The notes: generated from the sequence alone by a model not told the origin. A stretch of DNA of 14,859 bases from Avoscillospira sp045530865 (GCA_045530865.1 JAZSCX010000021.1:1-14859), one strand, 5' to 3'. Shown: positions 7,644-14,360, counted from the stretch's first letter. Program-made: numbers and translations.

Positions 7644-8231
7644 ATGCAGATCTGTGTTTACGGTGCATCCAGCAATGAGATCGACGCCGCCTATCTGCAG
7701 GCAGGCGAGGCTATGGGTGCAGCTATGGCAGCCCGTGGTCACGGACTGGTGTTCGGCGGCGGGCAGAAGGGTCTGATGGGTGCGGTGGCCCGAGGTATGA
7801 CAGGCGGGAACGGCGCCATTGTGGGCGTGGCCCCCAGCTTCTTCGATGTGGAGGGCGTGCTGTATCAGCAGTGCACGGAGTTTATTTTCACCGAAACCAT
7901 GCGGGAACGGAAGGCCATCATGGAGGATCGGGCGGATGCCTTTATCATGACGCCCGGCGGAATCGGAACCTTTGAGGAGTTTTTTGAGATCCTGACCCTG
8001 CGGCAGCTGGGGAGGCACAGCAAGCCCATTGCGGTGCTTAATACCCGGGACTATTACGGCCCTCTGCGGCAGATGCTGGAGCAGGCCATTGAACAGGGCT
8101 TTATGCGGCCGGAATGCCGCGGCCTGTGCGCGTTTTTTGAAGAGCCGGAGCAGCTGCTGGACTATCTGGAAAGCGATCCCGGTACAGCGGTGGATCCCTC
8201 CAAGCTGCGGGATGTGCTGCCGAAGGCATAA
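7644..8231 (+). CDS. LOG-family protein (TIGR00730; nucleoside 5'-monophosphate phosphoribohydrolase-like)
   Basis: A 195-residue Rossmann-like enzyme of the LOG/YvdD family. Members hydrolyse nucleoside or cytokinin 5'-monophosphates to base plus ribose 5-phosphate. Hallmarks are G38-G-G-Q-K-G-L-M-G46, the substrate loop MRERK (86-90) and P104-G-G-I-G-T-F-E-E112. The R in MRERK replaces the more common H of MHERK, which is tolerated in the family. A very strong site (AAAGGAGG) lies 6-7 nt before the ATG, the strongest in the operon, so this last gene may be translated more than its neighbours. Its stop codon falls inside the terminator stem at 8223-8271. Bacterial substrate is uncertain; cytokinin production is unlikely to be its role here. 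Confidence 0.94.
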   Translation: MQICVYGASSNEIDAAYLQAGEAMGAAMAARGHGLVFGGGQKGLMGAVARGMTGGNGAIVGVAPSFFDVEGVLYQQCTEFIFTETMRERKAIMEDRADAFIMTPGGIGTFEEFFEILTLRQLGRHSKPIAVLNTRDYYGPLRQMLEQAIEQGFMRPECRGLCAFFEEPEQLLDYLESDPGTAVDPSKLRDVLPKA

Positions 8232-8271
8232 ACAGAACGCCTGTCTGCGACAGGCGTTCTGTTTATGCCTT
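8223..8271. terminator. Bidirectional terminator shared by two convergent genes
   Basis: Perfect 23-bp arms at 8223-8245 and 8249-8271 enclose a 3-nt loop (TGC). The plus gene's TAA (8229-8231) lies within the left arm, and the minus gene's stop (8270-8272) overlaps the outer end of the right arm. AAAC/GTTT at the core base gives short T tracts on both strands. It probably ends both transcripts. Confidence 0.85.
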
Positions 8272-9115
8272 ATTGGATATGGGCGTGATCGTTGATGTGG
8301 TCGATGCAGTAGCAGTGATACCCGCTGCAGCGGGAACAGTAGCGGAACTCCAGATCCGGATGGGAGGTATCGGTGCGACCGCAGACGGAGCATTTGTGTC
8401 GGTAGGGCTGCTCACCGGATTTGCTGCGGTAGTCTCTGGCCCAATTGGGATTGGGCTTCTGACGGCTTGTTTTTTTCTGAAGCCTGAACCAGTTCTGCAT
8501 AAATTCCGGCAGAACCTGCAGCACATCGGAGCCAAAGAACAGGAAATAATTCAGCAGGGCAAAGACAGAGAACAGATTATAGGGGAAGGGATAGAAAACC
8601 AGTTCGTAGATCGTCAGCGCAAAATAGAACCATGCCAGATATTTCATCTTCAGGGGGATGATGAACATGAGCAGCACTTTGTTCTCCGGGAACATGGTAG
8701 CGAAGGCCAGCAGCAGGCTCAGGTGCAGGGGGAGAATATACGCATTGATCCCCATCAGCAGGGCGGCGGCATCAGTGATCAGAACGCCGGAAAAATAAAA
8801 CAGATTGAACCGGAAGGTACCCCAATGGCTTTCAATGATTCTTCCGATATACCAGGAGAAGTACAGCGAGATGGCAAGGAAGAAAATCCGGTTGTCTGTG
8901 GGAATGATAACGTAGGTGAAAAGCCGCCAGATCTGCCCGCGGAGAATGGCTGCACGGTCAAAATAGAAAATGCTGTACAGCAGGTTGGTCTTGTCAATGA
9001 TGCCGAAAATGTACATGATGGCGGTGCCGATGGCGATATAGAGCATCAGATTGGGGATGCCCTTATCCCGGTGGCGGTAACAGAACCGCTCAAAATTTCT
9101 GCGCAGATTTTTCAA
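8270..9115 (-). CDS. Rhomboid/derlin-like membrane protein with C-terminal zinc ribbon (likely not a protease)
   Basis: A 281-residue protein read from TTG at 9115. AAAGGAGG lies 7 nt upstream of that TTG, while an ATG at 9190 lacks a site and would lie upstream of the likely promoter. Layout: basic N-terminus (KNLRRNFERFCYRHRDKGIPN), five to six membrane segments (about residues 24-200), a basic linker, then a zinc ribbon, C-x2-C-x14-C-x2-C (CSVCG...YCSRC), followed by more Cys/His up to HINDHAH. GQIWRLFTYVIIP followed by YIGRIIESHWGTFRFNLFYFSG recalls the rhomboid/Der1/TMEM115 fold. However, no HxxxN, no GxSG serine motif and no later catalytic histidine are seen, so protease activity is doubtful. 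Similar rhomboid-plus-ribbon proteins occur in Clostridia without known function, as far as I recall. The fold call is moderate. Confidence 0.78.
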   Translation of the reverse strand: MKNLRRNFERFCYRHRDKGIPNLMLYIAIGTAIMYIFGIIDKTNLLYSIFYFDRAAILRGQIWRLFTYVIIPTDNRIFFLAISLYFSWYIGRIIESHWGTFRFNLFYFSGVLITDAAALLMGINAYILPLHLSLLLAFATMFPENKVLLMFIIPLKMKYLAWFYFALTIYELVFYPFPYNLFSVFALLNYFLFFGSDVLQVLPEFMQNWFRLQKKTSRQKPNPNWARDYRSKSGEQPYRHKCSVCGRTDTSHPDLEFRYCSRCSGYHCYCIDHINDHAHIQ

Positions 9116-9143
9116 AAGGACGACCTCCTTTGTTGGTGGTACT

Positions 9144-9172
9144 ATTGTATCGTAGACTGGAAGAAAAGTCCA
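9144..9172 (-). promoter_or_regulatory. Candidate promoter for the rhomboid-like gene
   Basis: On the minus strand, TGGACT (9167-9172), a 17-bp spacer and TACAAT (9144-9149) lie just upstream of the AAAGGAGG site and TTG start. The leader would be about 20 nt, which supports TTG at 9115 over the upstream ATG. Confidence 0.5.
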
Positions 9173-9216
9173 TAAACAGATTATGAACATTTTTTGCAGA
9201 AATCAGACAAAAACCC

Positions 9217-9244
9217 TTGACAAATCAAAAAATCCATCTATAAT
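9217..9244 (+). promoter_or_regulatory. Consensus sigma-A promoter of the SAM riboswitch-metK transcript
   Basis: TTGACA (9217-9222), a 16-bp spacer and TATAAT (9239-9244): both hexamers are perfect. The transcript would start near 9251, a little before the S-box P1 stem. A strong constitutive promoter leaves the control to the riboswitch. Confidence 0.88.
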
Positions 9245-9264
9245 AGGGATGCTAATCAAATATG

Positions 9265-9358
9265 CCTTATCAAGAGAGGTGGAGGGACCGGCCCTATGAA
9301 ACCCGGCAACCTGCGTTTGCAAGGTGCCAAATCCGGCGGTGGAAATCGAGAGATGAGG
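9265..9358 (+). ncRNA. SAM-I (S-box) riboswitch aptamer
   Basis: The conserved S-box core is present: CTTATCAAGAGAGGTGGAGG, then GACCGGCCCTATGAAACCCG, GCAACC, GGTGCCAA and AGATGAGG. P1 forms from CCTTATC (9265-9271) with GATGAGG (9352-9358). S-boxes bind S-adenosylmethionine and stop transcription of methionine and SAM genes when SAM is plentiful. It lies 71 nt before metK, the SAM synthase gene, giving direct product feedback. Confidence 0.97.
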
Positions 9359-9372
9359 GTTCGCTGTGTGTT

Positions 9373-9398
9373 ACGCGCCCTCGGGGGCGCGTTTTTTG
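9373..9398 (+). terminator. Riboswitch-controlled intrinsic terminator
   Basis: ACGCGCCC (9373-9380) pairs with GGGCGCGT (9385-9392), followed by a run of six T. This is the expression platform of the S-box. An alternative antiterminator pairs GAGGG (9355-9359) with CCCTC (9378-9382), extended by CGC (9362-9364) with GCG (9375-9377). It uses the 3' strand of P1 and the 5' arm of the terminator, so the two states exclude each other. Confidence 0.93.
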
Positions 9399-9428
9399 TT
9401 AATACAATCAGAAAGGAACTGATTTCAA

Positions 9429-10581
<1,153 letters not shown>

Positions 10582-10595
<14 letters not shown>

Positions 10596-10610
10596 ATAAT
10601 AAGCTAAAAT
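10582..10610 (+). promoter_or_regulatory. Weak candidate promoter for the sugar-nucleotide dehydrogenase
   Basis: TTGCAA (10582-10587), a 17-bp spacer and TAAAAT (10605-10610) start inside the end of metK. The initiation point would fall in the left arm of the hairpin at 10611-10641. It is motif-based only; read-through from metK is the alternative. Confidence 0.35.
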
Positions 10611-10641
10611 ATAGGGTGGAACGGCATGCGTTCCACCCTAT
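10611..10641 (+). terminator. 13-bp hairpin after metK without a T tract
   Basis: ATAGGGTGGAACG (10611-10623) and CGTTCCACCCTAT (10629-10641) form a perfect stem with a 5-nt loop. It lies where a metK terminator is expected, but the following GTGTATTTACAGG is not a T run. Termination may be partial, or the hairpin may act as an mRNA end-protector or leader structure for the next gene, whose ribosome site follows at once. Confidence 0.5.
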
Positions 10642-10665
10642 GTGTATTTACAGGAGTAAGACTGC

Positions 10666-11865
10666 ATGAAAAAAATCGAGATCATGGGCTGTGGTTATAT
10701 CGGCCTGCCTACGGCTGTGACCTTTGCGCTGGCTGGTTATGAGGTTTGCGGCTTTGATATCAATGAAGCCGTTGTGGCACAGCTCAACGCCGGACATATT
10801 CATATTGTGGAACCGGGTCTGCAGGAGGCTCTGACAGAAGCCCTTTCTTCCGGTCGCCTGCATTTCGTTACCACAGCAGAGCCTGCGGATGTGTTTATCA
10901 TCTGCGTGCAGACCCCCCATAAGGATACGCCGGAAGGAAAGCGCGTGGCAGATATGCGCTTTGTGGAAAGTGCTGCACGGTGTGTGGGCAGTGTTGCGCA
11001 GGCCGGAAATCTCTGCGTGCTGGAATCCACTTCTCCTCCCGGGTCCACCAGACAGGTGGAAACCATTGTATCGGAAATCTCCGGTCTGGAACCGCAGCAA
11101 TTTATGACTGCCCATTGCCCCGAACGGATTATCCCGGGAAGGATGCTGCAGGAGCTGCGGGAGAATGACCGGATCGTGGGTGCGACCCGTCCGGAGGCTG
11201 CCGAATATGCCCGGGAGATCTATGCCCCGGTGGTGACCAAGGGCAATATCCGTGTGACCGACGATCTGACGGCAGAGATGTGCAAGCTGGTGGAGAACAC
11301 CTATCGGGATATCAACATTGCCTATGCCAATGAGCTGAGCAAGGTCTGCGACCGGATGGGCATTGATGTGTTTGAACTGGTGCGGCTGGCCAACTGCCAT
11401 CCCCGGGTCAATGTCCATACCCCCGGTGTGGGCGTGGGCGGTCATTGTATCGCAGTGGATCCCTGGTTCATCCATGAGAAATTTGAAGATATCACGCCGC
11501 TGATCTACGAGGCACGCACCATCAATGACGGCAAACCCGCCTGGGTGGCAGACCGCATCGGACAGGATGTGAAGCCCGGCAGCAAGGTCGCGGTGCTGGG
11601 CATGAGCTTCAAGCCCAATATCGATGACATCCGGGAGAGTCCCTCTGTGACACTGGCGCAGATCCTGCGGCAGCTGGGATATGCGGTTCTGGCCTGCGAG
11701 CCCTTTGTGCAGGGCGATGTGGCCGGGTTTAAAAACTATTCGCTGGAGGATGCCATGGAGCAGTGCGACTACGCGGTGATTACGCTGGCGCACGATCCCT
11801 TCAAGGCAAAGAAAGATTTGATTGCATCCAAGCCCTTCTTTGACTGTGTGGGTCTGATGCGATAG
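10666..11865 (+). CDS. wecC: Nucleotide-sugar dehydrogenase, UDP-N-acetylmannosaminuronate-forming type (WecC-like)
   Basis: A 399-residue NAD-dependent UDP-sugar 6-dehydrogenase that oxidises the C6 alcohol to a carboxylate. The N-terminal Rossmann motif is G8-C-G-Y-I-G13. TSPPGSTRQVE and AHCPERIIPGRMLQEL mark the central region. The catalytic cysteine is Cys261 in GVGVGGHCIAVDPWFI, and GMSFKPNIDDIRESPS is the C-terminal domain hallmark. ENTYRDINIAYANELS and ANCHPRVNVHTPG favour the UDP-ManNAc dehydrogenase (WecC/MnaB) branch over UDP-glucose dehydrogenase. CAGGAG lies 10 nt before the ATG. No epimerase (WecB) or glycosyltransferase is in the window, so its pathway (capsule, teichuronic-type or other surface glycan) is not shown here. 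The substrate call is moderate; the enzyme class is sure. Confidence 0.92.
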   Translation: MKKIEIMGCGYIGLPTAVTFALAGYEVCGFDINEAVVAQLNAGHIHIVEPGLQEALTEALSSGRLHFVTTAEPADVFIICVQTPHKDTPEGKRVADMRFVESAARCVGSVAQAGNLCVLESTSPPGSTRQVETIVSEISGLEPQQFMTAHCPERIIPGRMLQELRENDRIVGATRPEAAEYAREIYAPVVTKGNIRVTDDLTAEMCKLVENTYRDINIAYANELSKVCDRMGIDVFELVRLANCHPRVNVHTPGVGVGGHCIAVDPWFIHEKFEDITPLIYEARTINDGKPAWVADRIGQDVKPGSKVAVLGMSFKPNIDDIRESPSVTLAQILRQLGYAVLACEPFVQGDVAGFKNYSLEDAMEQCDYAVITLAHDPFKAKKDLIASKPFFDCVGLMR

Positions 11866-11885
11866 ACAGGAAAGGAGCGATGGGT

Positions 11886-12158
11886 ATGAAACGTTGTCCC
11901 GAATGCGGTTTCCGTGCGGAAGATCATGTATGTCCGCTTTGCGGTGTGCGGATGCAGACCATGGCAGGTGCATCCCGGGAGCTTCAGACCCATACGCACC
12001 GGCAGAGCGGCGAGAAGTGTGCGCTTCCCAACCAGAAGCAGCCGGTCAGAACGCAGCAGGAAAAGAAAGCGTCTGCAGCCAAGGCGCCGCCCAAATTTGC
12101 GCAGATCGTATTCTTTATTATCCTTGCCATTTTGCTCCGCGCCTGCTTCGGCGGATAA
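11886..12158 (+). CDS. Small zinc-ribbon protein with C-terminal membrane anchor
   Basis: A 90-residue protein of unknown function. The N-terminus has a compact zinc ribbon (MKRCPECGFRAEDHVCPLCG, two CPxCG knuckles 11 residues apart), then a polar, Gln/Lys-rich linker (about residues 24-68). A single hydrophobic tail (FAQIVFFIILAILLRACFGG) could be a tail anchor or TM helix. The start is set at the second ATG: AAAGGAG (11871-11877) is 8 nt before 11886 but only 2 nt before the ATG at 11880. It follows the dehydrogenase by 20 nt and is probably cotranscribed. Clostridia commonly carry such short 'zinc-ribbon domain' proteins, and no role is assigned. Confidence 0.8.
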   Translation: MKRCPECGFRAEDHVCPLCGVRMQTMAGASRELQTHTHRQSGEKCALPNQKQPVRTQQEKKASAAKAPPKFAQIVFFIILAILLRACFGG

Positions 12159-12166
12159 GAAAATGC

Positions 12167-12199
12167 TCAGGACCACCCGTTTTCGGGTGGTCCTGATTG
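12167..12199. terminator. Bidirectional terminator between the zinc-ribbon gene and the CAP gene
   Basis: TCAGGACCACCCG (12167-12179) and CGGGTGGTCCTGA (12184-12196) form a 13-bp stem with a TTTT loop. TTG TTTAATT follows on the plus strand. On the minus strand the stem is followed by GCATTTTCTT. Both convergent genes stop within 10 nt of it. Confidence 0.85.
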
Positions 12200-12200
12200 T

Positions 12201-12866
12201 TTAATTCCGGATGAACCACTGTGCCCAGTAGCCGTCCGTATGTCCGATGCCCATGGTATCATAAATGGAAGAAAGAATATTTGCGCGATGAGAAGGGGAA
12301 TTCATCCATGCGTTGACCACGGCTTCCGCAGTACGGTAGCCCATGGCGATGTTCTCTGCCGCGGAACGGTAGCTGATACCCAGAGTCTGCATCATGGCAA
12401 AGGGAGAACCGTAGGTGGGGGAAGTGTGGCTGAAGTAGCCGTTGTCCTTCATATCCTGCGCCTTGATTCTGGCCTTGGCAGACAGTGTTCCGGAAATCTC
12501 ATAGGGCTTCAGCCCATTTTCCAAGCGGATCTCGTTGATCAGGTTGGCGGCTGCCCATTCCAGCTGCTGCATGGTGTCGGGCTTGACTTCCGGGGTCTGC
12601 TCCTGATCGGGCTGTTCCGGTGCAGGAGTTTGCTCCTGATCGGGCGTTTCGGGTACGGAAGGGGTCTCTTCCGTATCGGGCGTTTCGGGTACGGAAGGGG
12701 TCTCTTCCGTATCGGGGCACGGTCTGCAGAAGAAGTGGCAGATCCATACGGGTTTGGTGCATTCCTGCGATGGTACCTTGAAGGTACGCTCGGCCGCGGA
12801 GACCGGCAGGACGGTGCCGGCAGTGAGTGCCAGCGCTGCAACGAATGTGAAAATCTTTCTTTTCAT
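12201..12866 (-). CDS. Secreted CAP-domain (SCP/PR-1, YkwD-like) protein
   Basis: A 221-residue exported protein. The signal peptide MKRKIFTFVAALALTAGTVL ends at VSA (cleavage after about residue 24). Next is a cysteine cluster, C36-x6-C43-x3-C47-x2-C50, and a Pro/Glu/Thr linker (51-97) holding two identical 12-residue repeats, PDTEETPSVPET. The CAP domain spans about 98-219 with the family's cavity residues: His147 (GYFSHTSP), Glu171 (AAENIAMGY) and His193 (SPSHRANIL), ending GIGHTDGYWAQWF. Bacterial CAP proteins are common on Firmicute surfaces or spores, but their molecular activity is mostly unsettled. The start ATG at 12866 has AAGGAGG 8 nt upstream; the frame is open further upstream (to 13517), but that part is antisense to the DUF4364 gene. 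It is convergent with the zinc-ribbon gene and divergent from DUF4364. Confidence 0.93.
   Translation of the reverse strand: MKRKIFTFVAALALTAGTVLPVSAAERTFKVPSQECTKPVWICHFFCRPCPDTEETPSVPETPDTEETPSVPETPDQEQTPAPEQPDQEQTPEVKPDTMQQLEWAAANLINEIRLENGLKPYEISGTLSAKARIKAQDMKDNGYFSHTSPTYGSPFAMMQTLGISYRSAAENIAMGYRTAEAVVNAWMNSPSHRANILSSIYDTMGIGHTDGYWAQWFIRN
12642..12713. repeat. Two perfect tandem copies of a 36-bp unit in the CAP linker
   Basis: Units 12642-12677 and 12678-12713 are identical at every base. The unit is 36 bp (12 codons), so copy changes keep the frame. Degenerate related units (DQEQTPAPEQP, DQEQTPEVKP) follow on the coding strand, showing an older expansion. It is a candidate variable-number repeat in a surface-protein spacer. 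Confidence 0.95.
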
Positions 12867-12890
12867 AGCAATTACCTCCTTGCACCGCCT

Positions 12891-12919
12891 ATTTAACCCC
12901 AGATTATGCAACTTTTCAA
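12891..12919 (-). promoter_or_regulatory. Candidate promoter of the CAP gene
   Basis: On the minus strand, TTGAAA (12914-12919), a 17-bp spacer and TTAAAT (12891-12896) lie just upstream of AAGGAGG. The leader would be about 20 nt. The hexamer match is moderate. Confidence 0.45.
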
Positions 12920-12960
12920 GTGGAAATGGTTTCCAACAACGCAAACAGGCTGTAAAACCC

Positions 12961-12990
12961 TTGCGAAAACAGGCTGCTCTGTGGTAGAAT
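12961..12990 (+). promoter_or_regulatory. Promoter of the DUF4364 gene
   Basis: TTGCGA (12961-12966), an 18-bp spacer and TAGAAT (12985-12990), the latter preceded by TGG as an extended -10. Transcription would start about 25 nt before the ATG at 13023. Confidence 0.6.
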
Positions 12991-13022
12991 ACACATACAG
13001 AAATGATATTTGGAGGCTGGTC

Positions 13023-13571
13023 ATGGAGCGGCTTGGATATATGCGCGATATTCTGGATGTTAAGATTCTGATTTTGTATGTGACAGCGCGGGTTGATGTG
13101 CCTGTGGATGCCCAGACGATCTATGAATTCTGCTATCAGGACGATGCACTGAGTTATTTTGATGTGCAGGAGTCCATTCCGCAGATGGTGACTTCCGGAC
13201 ACCTGGAGGTTCTGCCGGAAGGGCGGTATCTGATCACCCAGAAGGGCCGGCTGGCAGAAGAGGTCACTTCGGATTCCCTGCCCTTTACGGTTCGGGAACG
13301 AGCAAGATGTGCGGTAGAGCGCTATAATCAGGAACTGAAGCGCAGTCAGTATTTGCACTCTGGAATTACCCGCAAAGAAGATGGCGAATACCTGGTAGAT
13401 ATGGAACTCCGTGACATGCGCGGTCAGCTGATGAAGCTGACGCTTACGGCACCCAGTATCGGGCAGGCCAGAAGACTGGAAACAGCCTACCGGAAAAATG
13501 CCGAGCTGGTCTACCAATCAGTCATGATCGGCCTTCTGGGAGAACCGGAGTACGATGACACAGAAAATTAA
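13023..13571 (+). CDS. DUF4364 family protein (predicted winged-helix)
   Basis: A 182-residue protein with the pattern of DUF4364, a Clostridia-centred family of about 170-180 residues. The N-terminal half (DILDVKILILYVTARVDVPVDAQTIYEFCYQDDALSYFDVQESIPQMVTSGHLEVLPEGRYLITQKG) reads as a winged helix-turn-helix, with helices followed by a beta hairpin. The C-terminal half contains the repeated-strand segment GEYLVDMELRDMRGQLMKLTLTAPSIGQARRL. A transcription-regulator role is commonly presumed from the fold but not shown. The start ATG is placed at 13023 by GGAGG 6 nt upstream; the frame is open upstream to 12906, but that would precede the promoter. It is monocistronic, bounded by its own promoter and a terminator at 13657-13687. 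Confidence 0.86.
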   Translation: MERLGYMRDILDVKILILYVTARVDVPVDAQTIYEFCYQDDALSYFDVQESIPQMVTSGHLEVLPEGRYLITQKGRLAEEVTSDSLPFTVRERARCAVERYNQELKRSQYLHSGITRKEDGEYLVDMELRDMRGQLMKLTLTAPSIGQARRLETAYRKNAELVYQSVMIGLLGEPEYDDTEN

Positions 13572-13656
13572 CAAATCAGACTTTTCCACCAAGGCTGTTC
13601 TGAATGGGACAAAATCAAAGAAAACGGCTAAAAACAAAAACTTTTTGAGATGAAAT

Positions 13657-13687
13657 AAAACTGCCAAAGCTAACCTTTGGCAGTTTT
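13657..13687. terminator. Intrinsic terminator after the DUF4364 gene
   Basis: AAAACTGCCAAAG (13657-13669) and CTTTGGCAGTTTT (13675-13687) form a 13-bp stem with a CTAAC loop, ending in a T tract on either strand. It lies 85 nt after the stop. The 85 nt between are A-rich with no gene seen. Confidence 0.85.
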
Positions 13688-13701
13688 AACTATTTATATC
13701 C

Positions 13702-13729
13702 TAGACAAAATCAGGATTTGTGGTATAAT
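13702..13729 (+). promoter_or_regulatory. Promoter of hpf
   Basis: TAGACA (13702-13707), a 16-bp spacer and a perfect TATAAT (13724-13729) with TGG extended -10. The start would be near 13736, directly before a small inverted repeat GGAAC (13738-13742)/GTTCC (13749-13753). Confidence 0.75.
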
Positions 13730-13779
13730 ATGCACAAGGAACTAATTTGTTCCCCGTCCAAAAGAAAGGAGCGACGTAT

Positions 13780-14319
13780 ATGAATTTCCGTTATACCGAA
13801 AAGAAAGTCAGTTTGCCCGGCAATGTCCATGCCTATGCTGAGAAGAAAGTGACGAAGCTGCAGCGTTATTTCAGTGACGAAGCAGATGCTCTCGTGGCGT
13901 TCAGCGTGGAGAAAAACCGCAATAAAGTTGAAATTACGGTTCATGCAGCCAATACCTATTTCCGGGCCAGTGAAAGTACTTCCGATATGTTTGCTTCTAT
14001 CGACGCCTGTGTCAGCAGTATTGAACGGCAGATCCGAAAGAATAAAACCAGACTGTCCAAGCGGATTCGTCAGGACGCCTTTGTGCGGGAGCCGGAAGCT
14101 GTATCGTCCTTTGTGCCTGATGAGCCGGAGGAAGAGTTCCAAATTGCCCGAATCAAGCGGTTCAATATGAAACTGATGACGCGGGAAGAAGCCATCCTGC
14201 AGATGAACCTGCTGGAGCACAGCTTCTTTGCCTTCCGGGATGAGGAAGCTGACGGTGCCTTTGCTGTGGTATATAAGCGCAACGATGGAGACTATGGCCT
14301 CATCGAAGATGCGGAATAA
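13780..14319 (+). CDS. hpf: Long-form ribosome hibernation promoting factor
   Basis: A 179-residue long HPF (RaiA/YfiA family), the type that dimerises 70S ribosomes into inactive 100S particles. Residues 1-100 form the S30-binding beta-alpha domain (MNFRYTEKKVSLPGNVHAYAEKKVTKLQRYF, with basic RKNKTRLSKRIR at its end). An acidic linker (about 101-122, PEAVSSFVPDEPEEE) leads to the C-terminal dimerisation domain (about 123-179: IARIKRFNMKLMTREEAILQMNLLEHSFFAFR ... VVYKRNDGDYGLIE). The usual KPMS is KLMT here, a mild deviation. AAAGGAG lies 8 nt before ATG 13780; an in-frame ATG at 13747 has no site and is too close to the likely transcription start. Monocistronic; it ends at a terminator before the rRNA operon. 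Confidence 0.96.
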   Translation: MNFRYTEKKVSLPGNVHAYAEKKVTKLQRYFSDEADALVAFSVEKNRNKVEITVHAANTYFRASESTSDMFASIDACVSSIERQIRKNKTRLSKRIRQDAFVREPEAVSSFVPDEPEEEFQIARIKRFNMKLMTREEAILQMNLLEHSFFAFRDEEADGAFAVVYKRNDGDYGLIEDAE

Positions 14320-14334
14320 AATGAAATATCCTTG

Positions 14335-14360
14335 CAGGGGATGCGTAAGCATCCCCTGTT
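14335..14360 (+). terminator. Intrinsic terminator after hpf
   Basis: CAGGGGATGC (14335-14344) and GCATCCCCTG (14349-14358) with a GTAA tetraloop, followed by TTCTGTATCTT. It lies 15 nt after the hpf stop. The T tail is imperfect but position and stem are typical. Confidence 0.8.

Noticed and set aside
8273..9175. 300-codon plus-strand open frame opposite the rhomboid-like gene
   Set aside because: It begins inside the terminator stem, has no ribosome site and no recognisable family, while the opposite strand has clear membrane segments, a zinc ribbon and AAAGGAGG.
10648..11973. 441-codon minus-strand frame opposite the dehydrogenase
   Set aside because: It is antisense to a confidently identified gene, with no start context.
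12601..12713. Possible CRISPR array
   Set aside because: The repeats are directly tandem with no spacers and encode a protein linker in frame.
12867..13517. N-terminal extension of the CAP protein frame
   Set aside because: The frame is open, but a signal peptide with its own AAGGAGG starts at 12866 and the extension is antisense to the DUF4364 gene.
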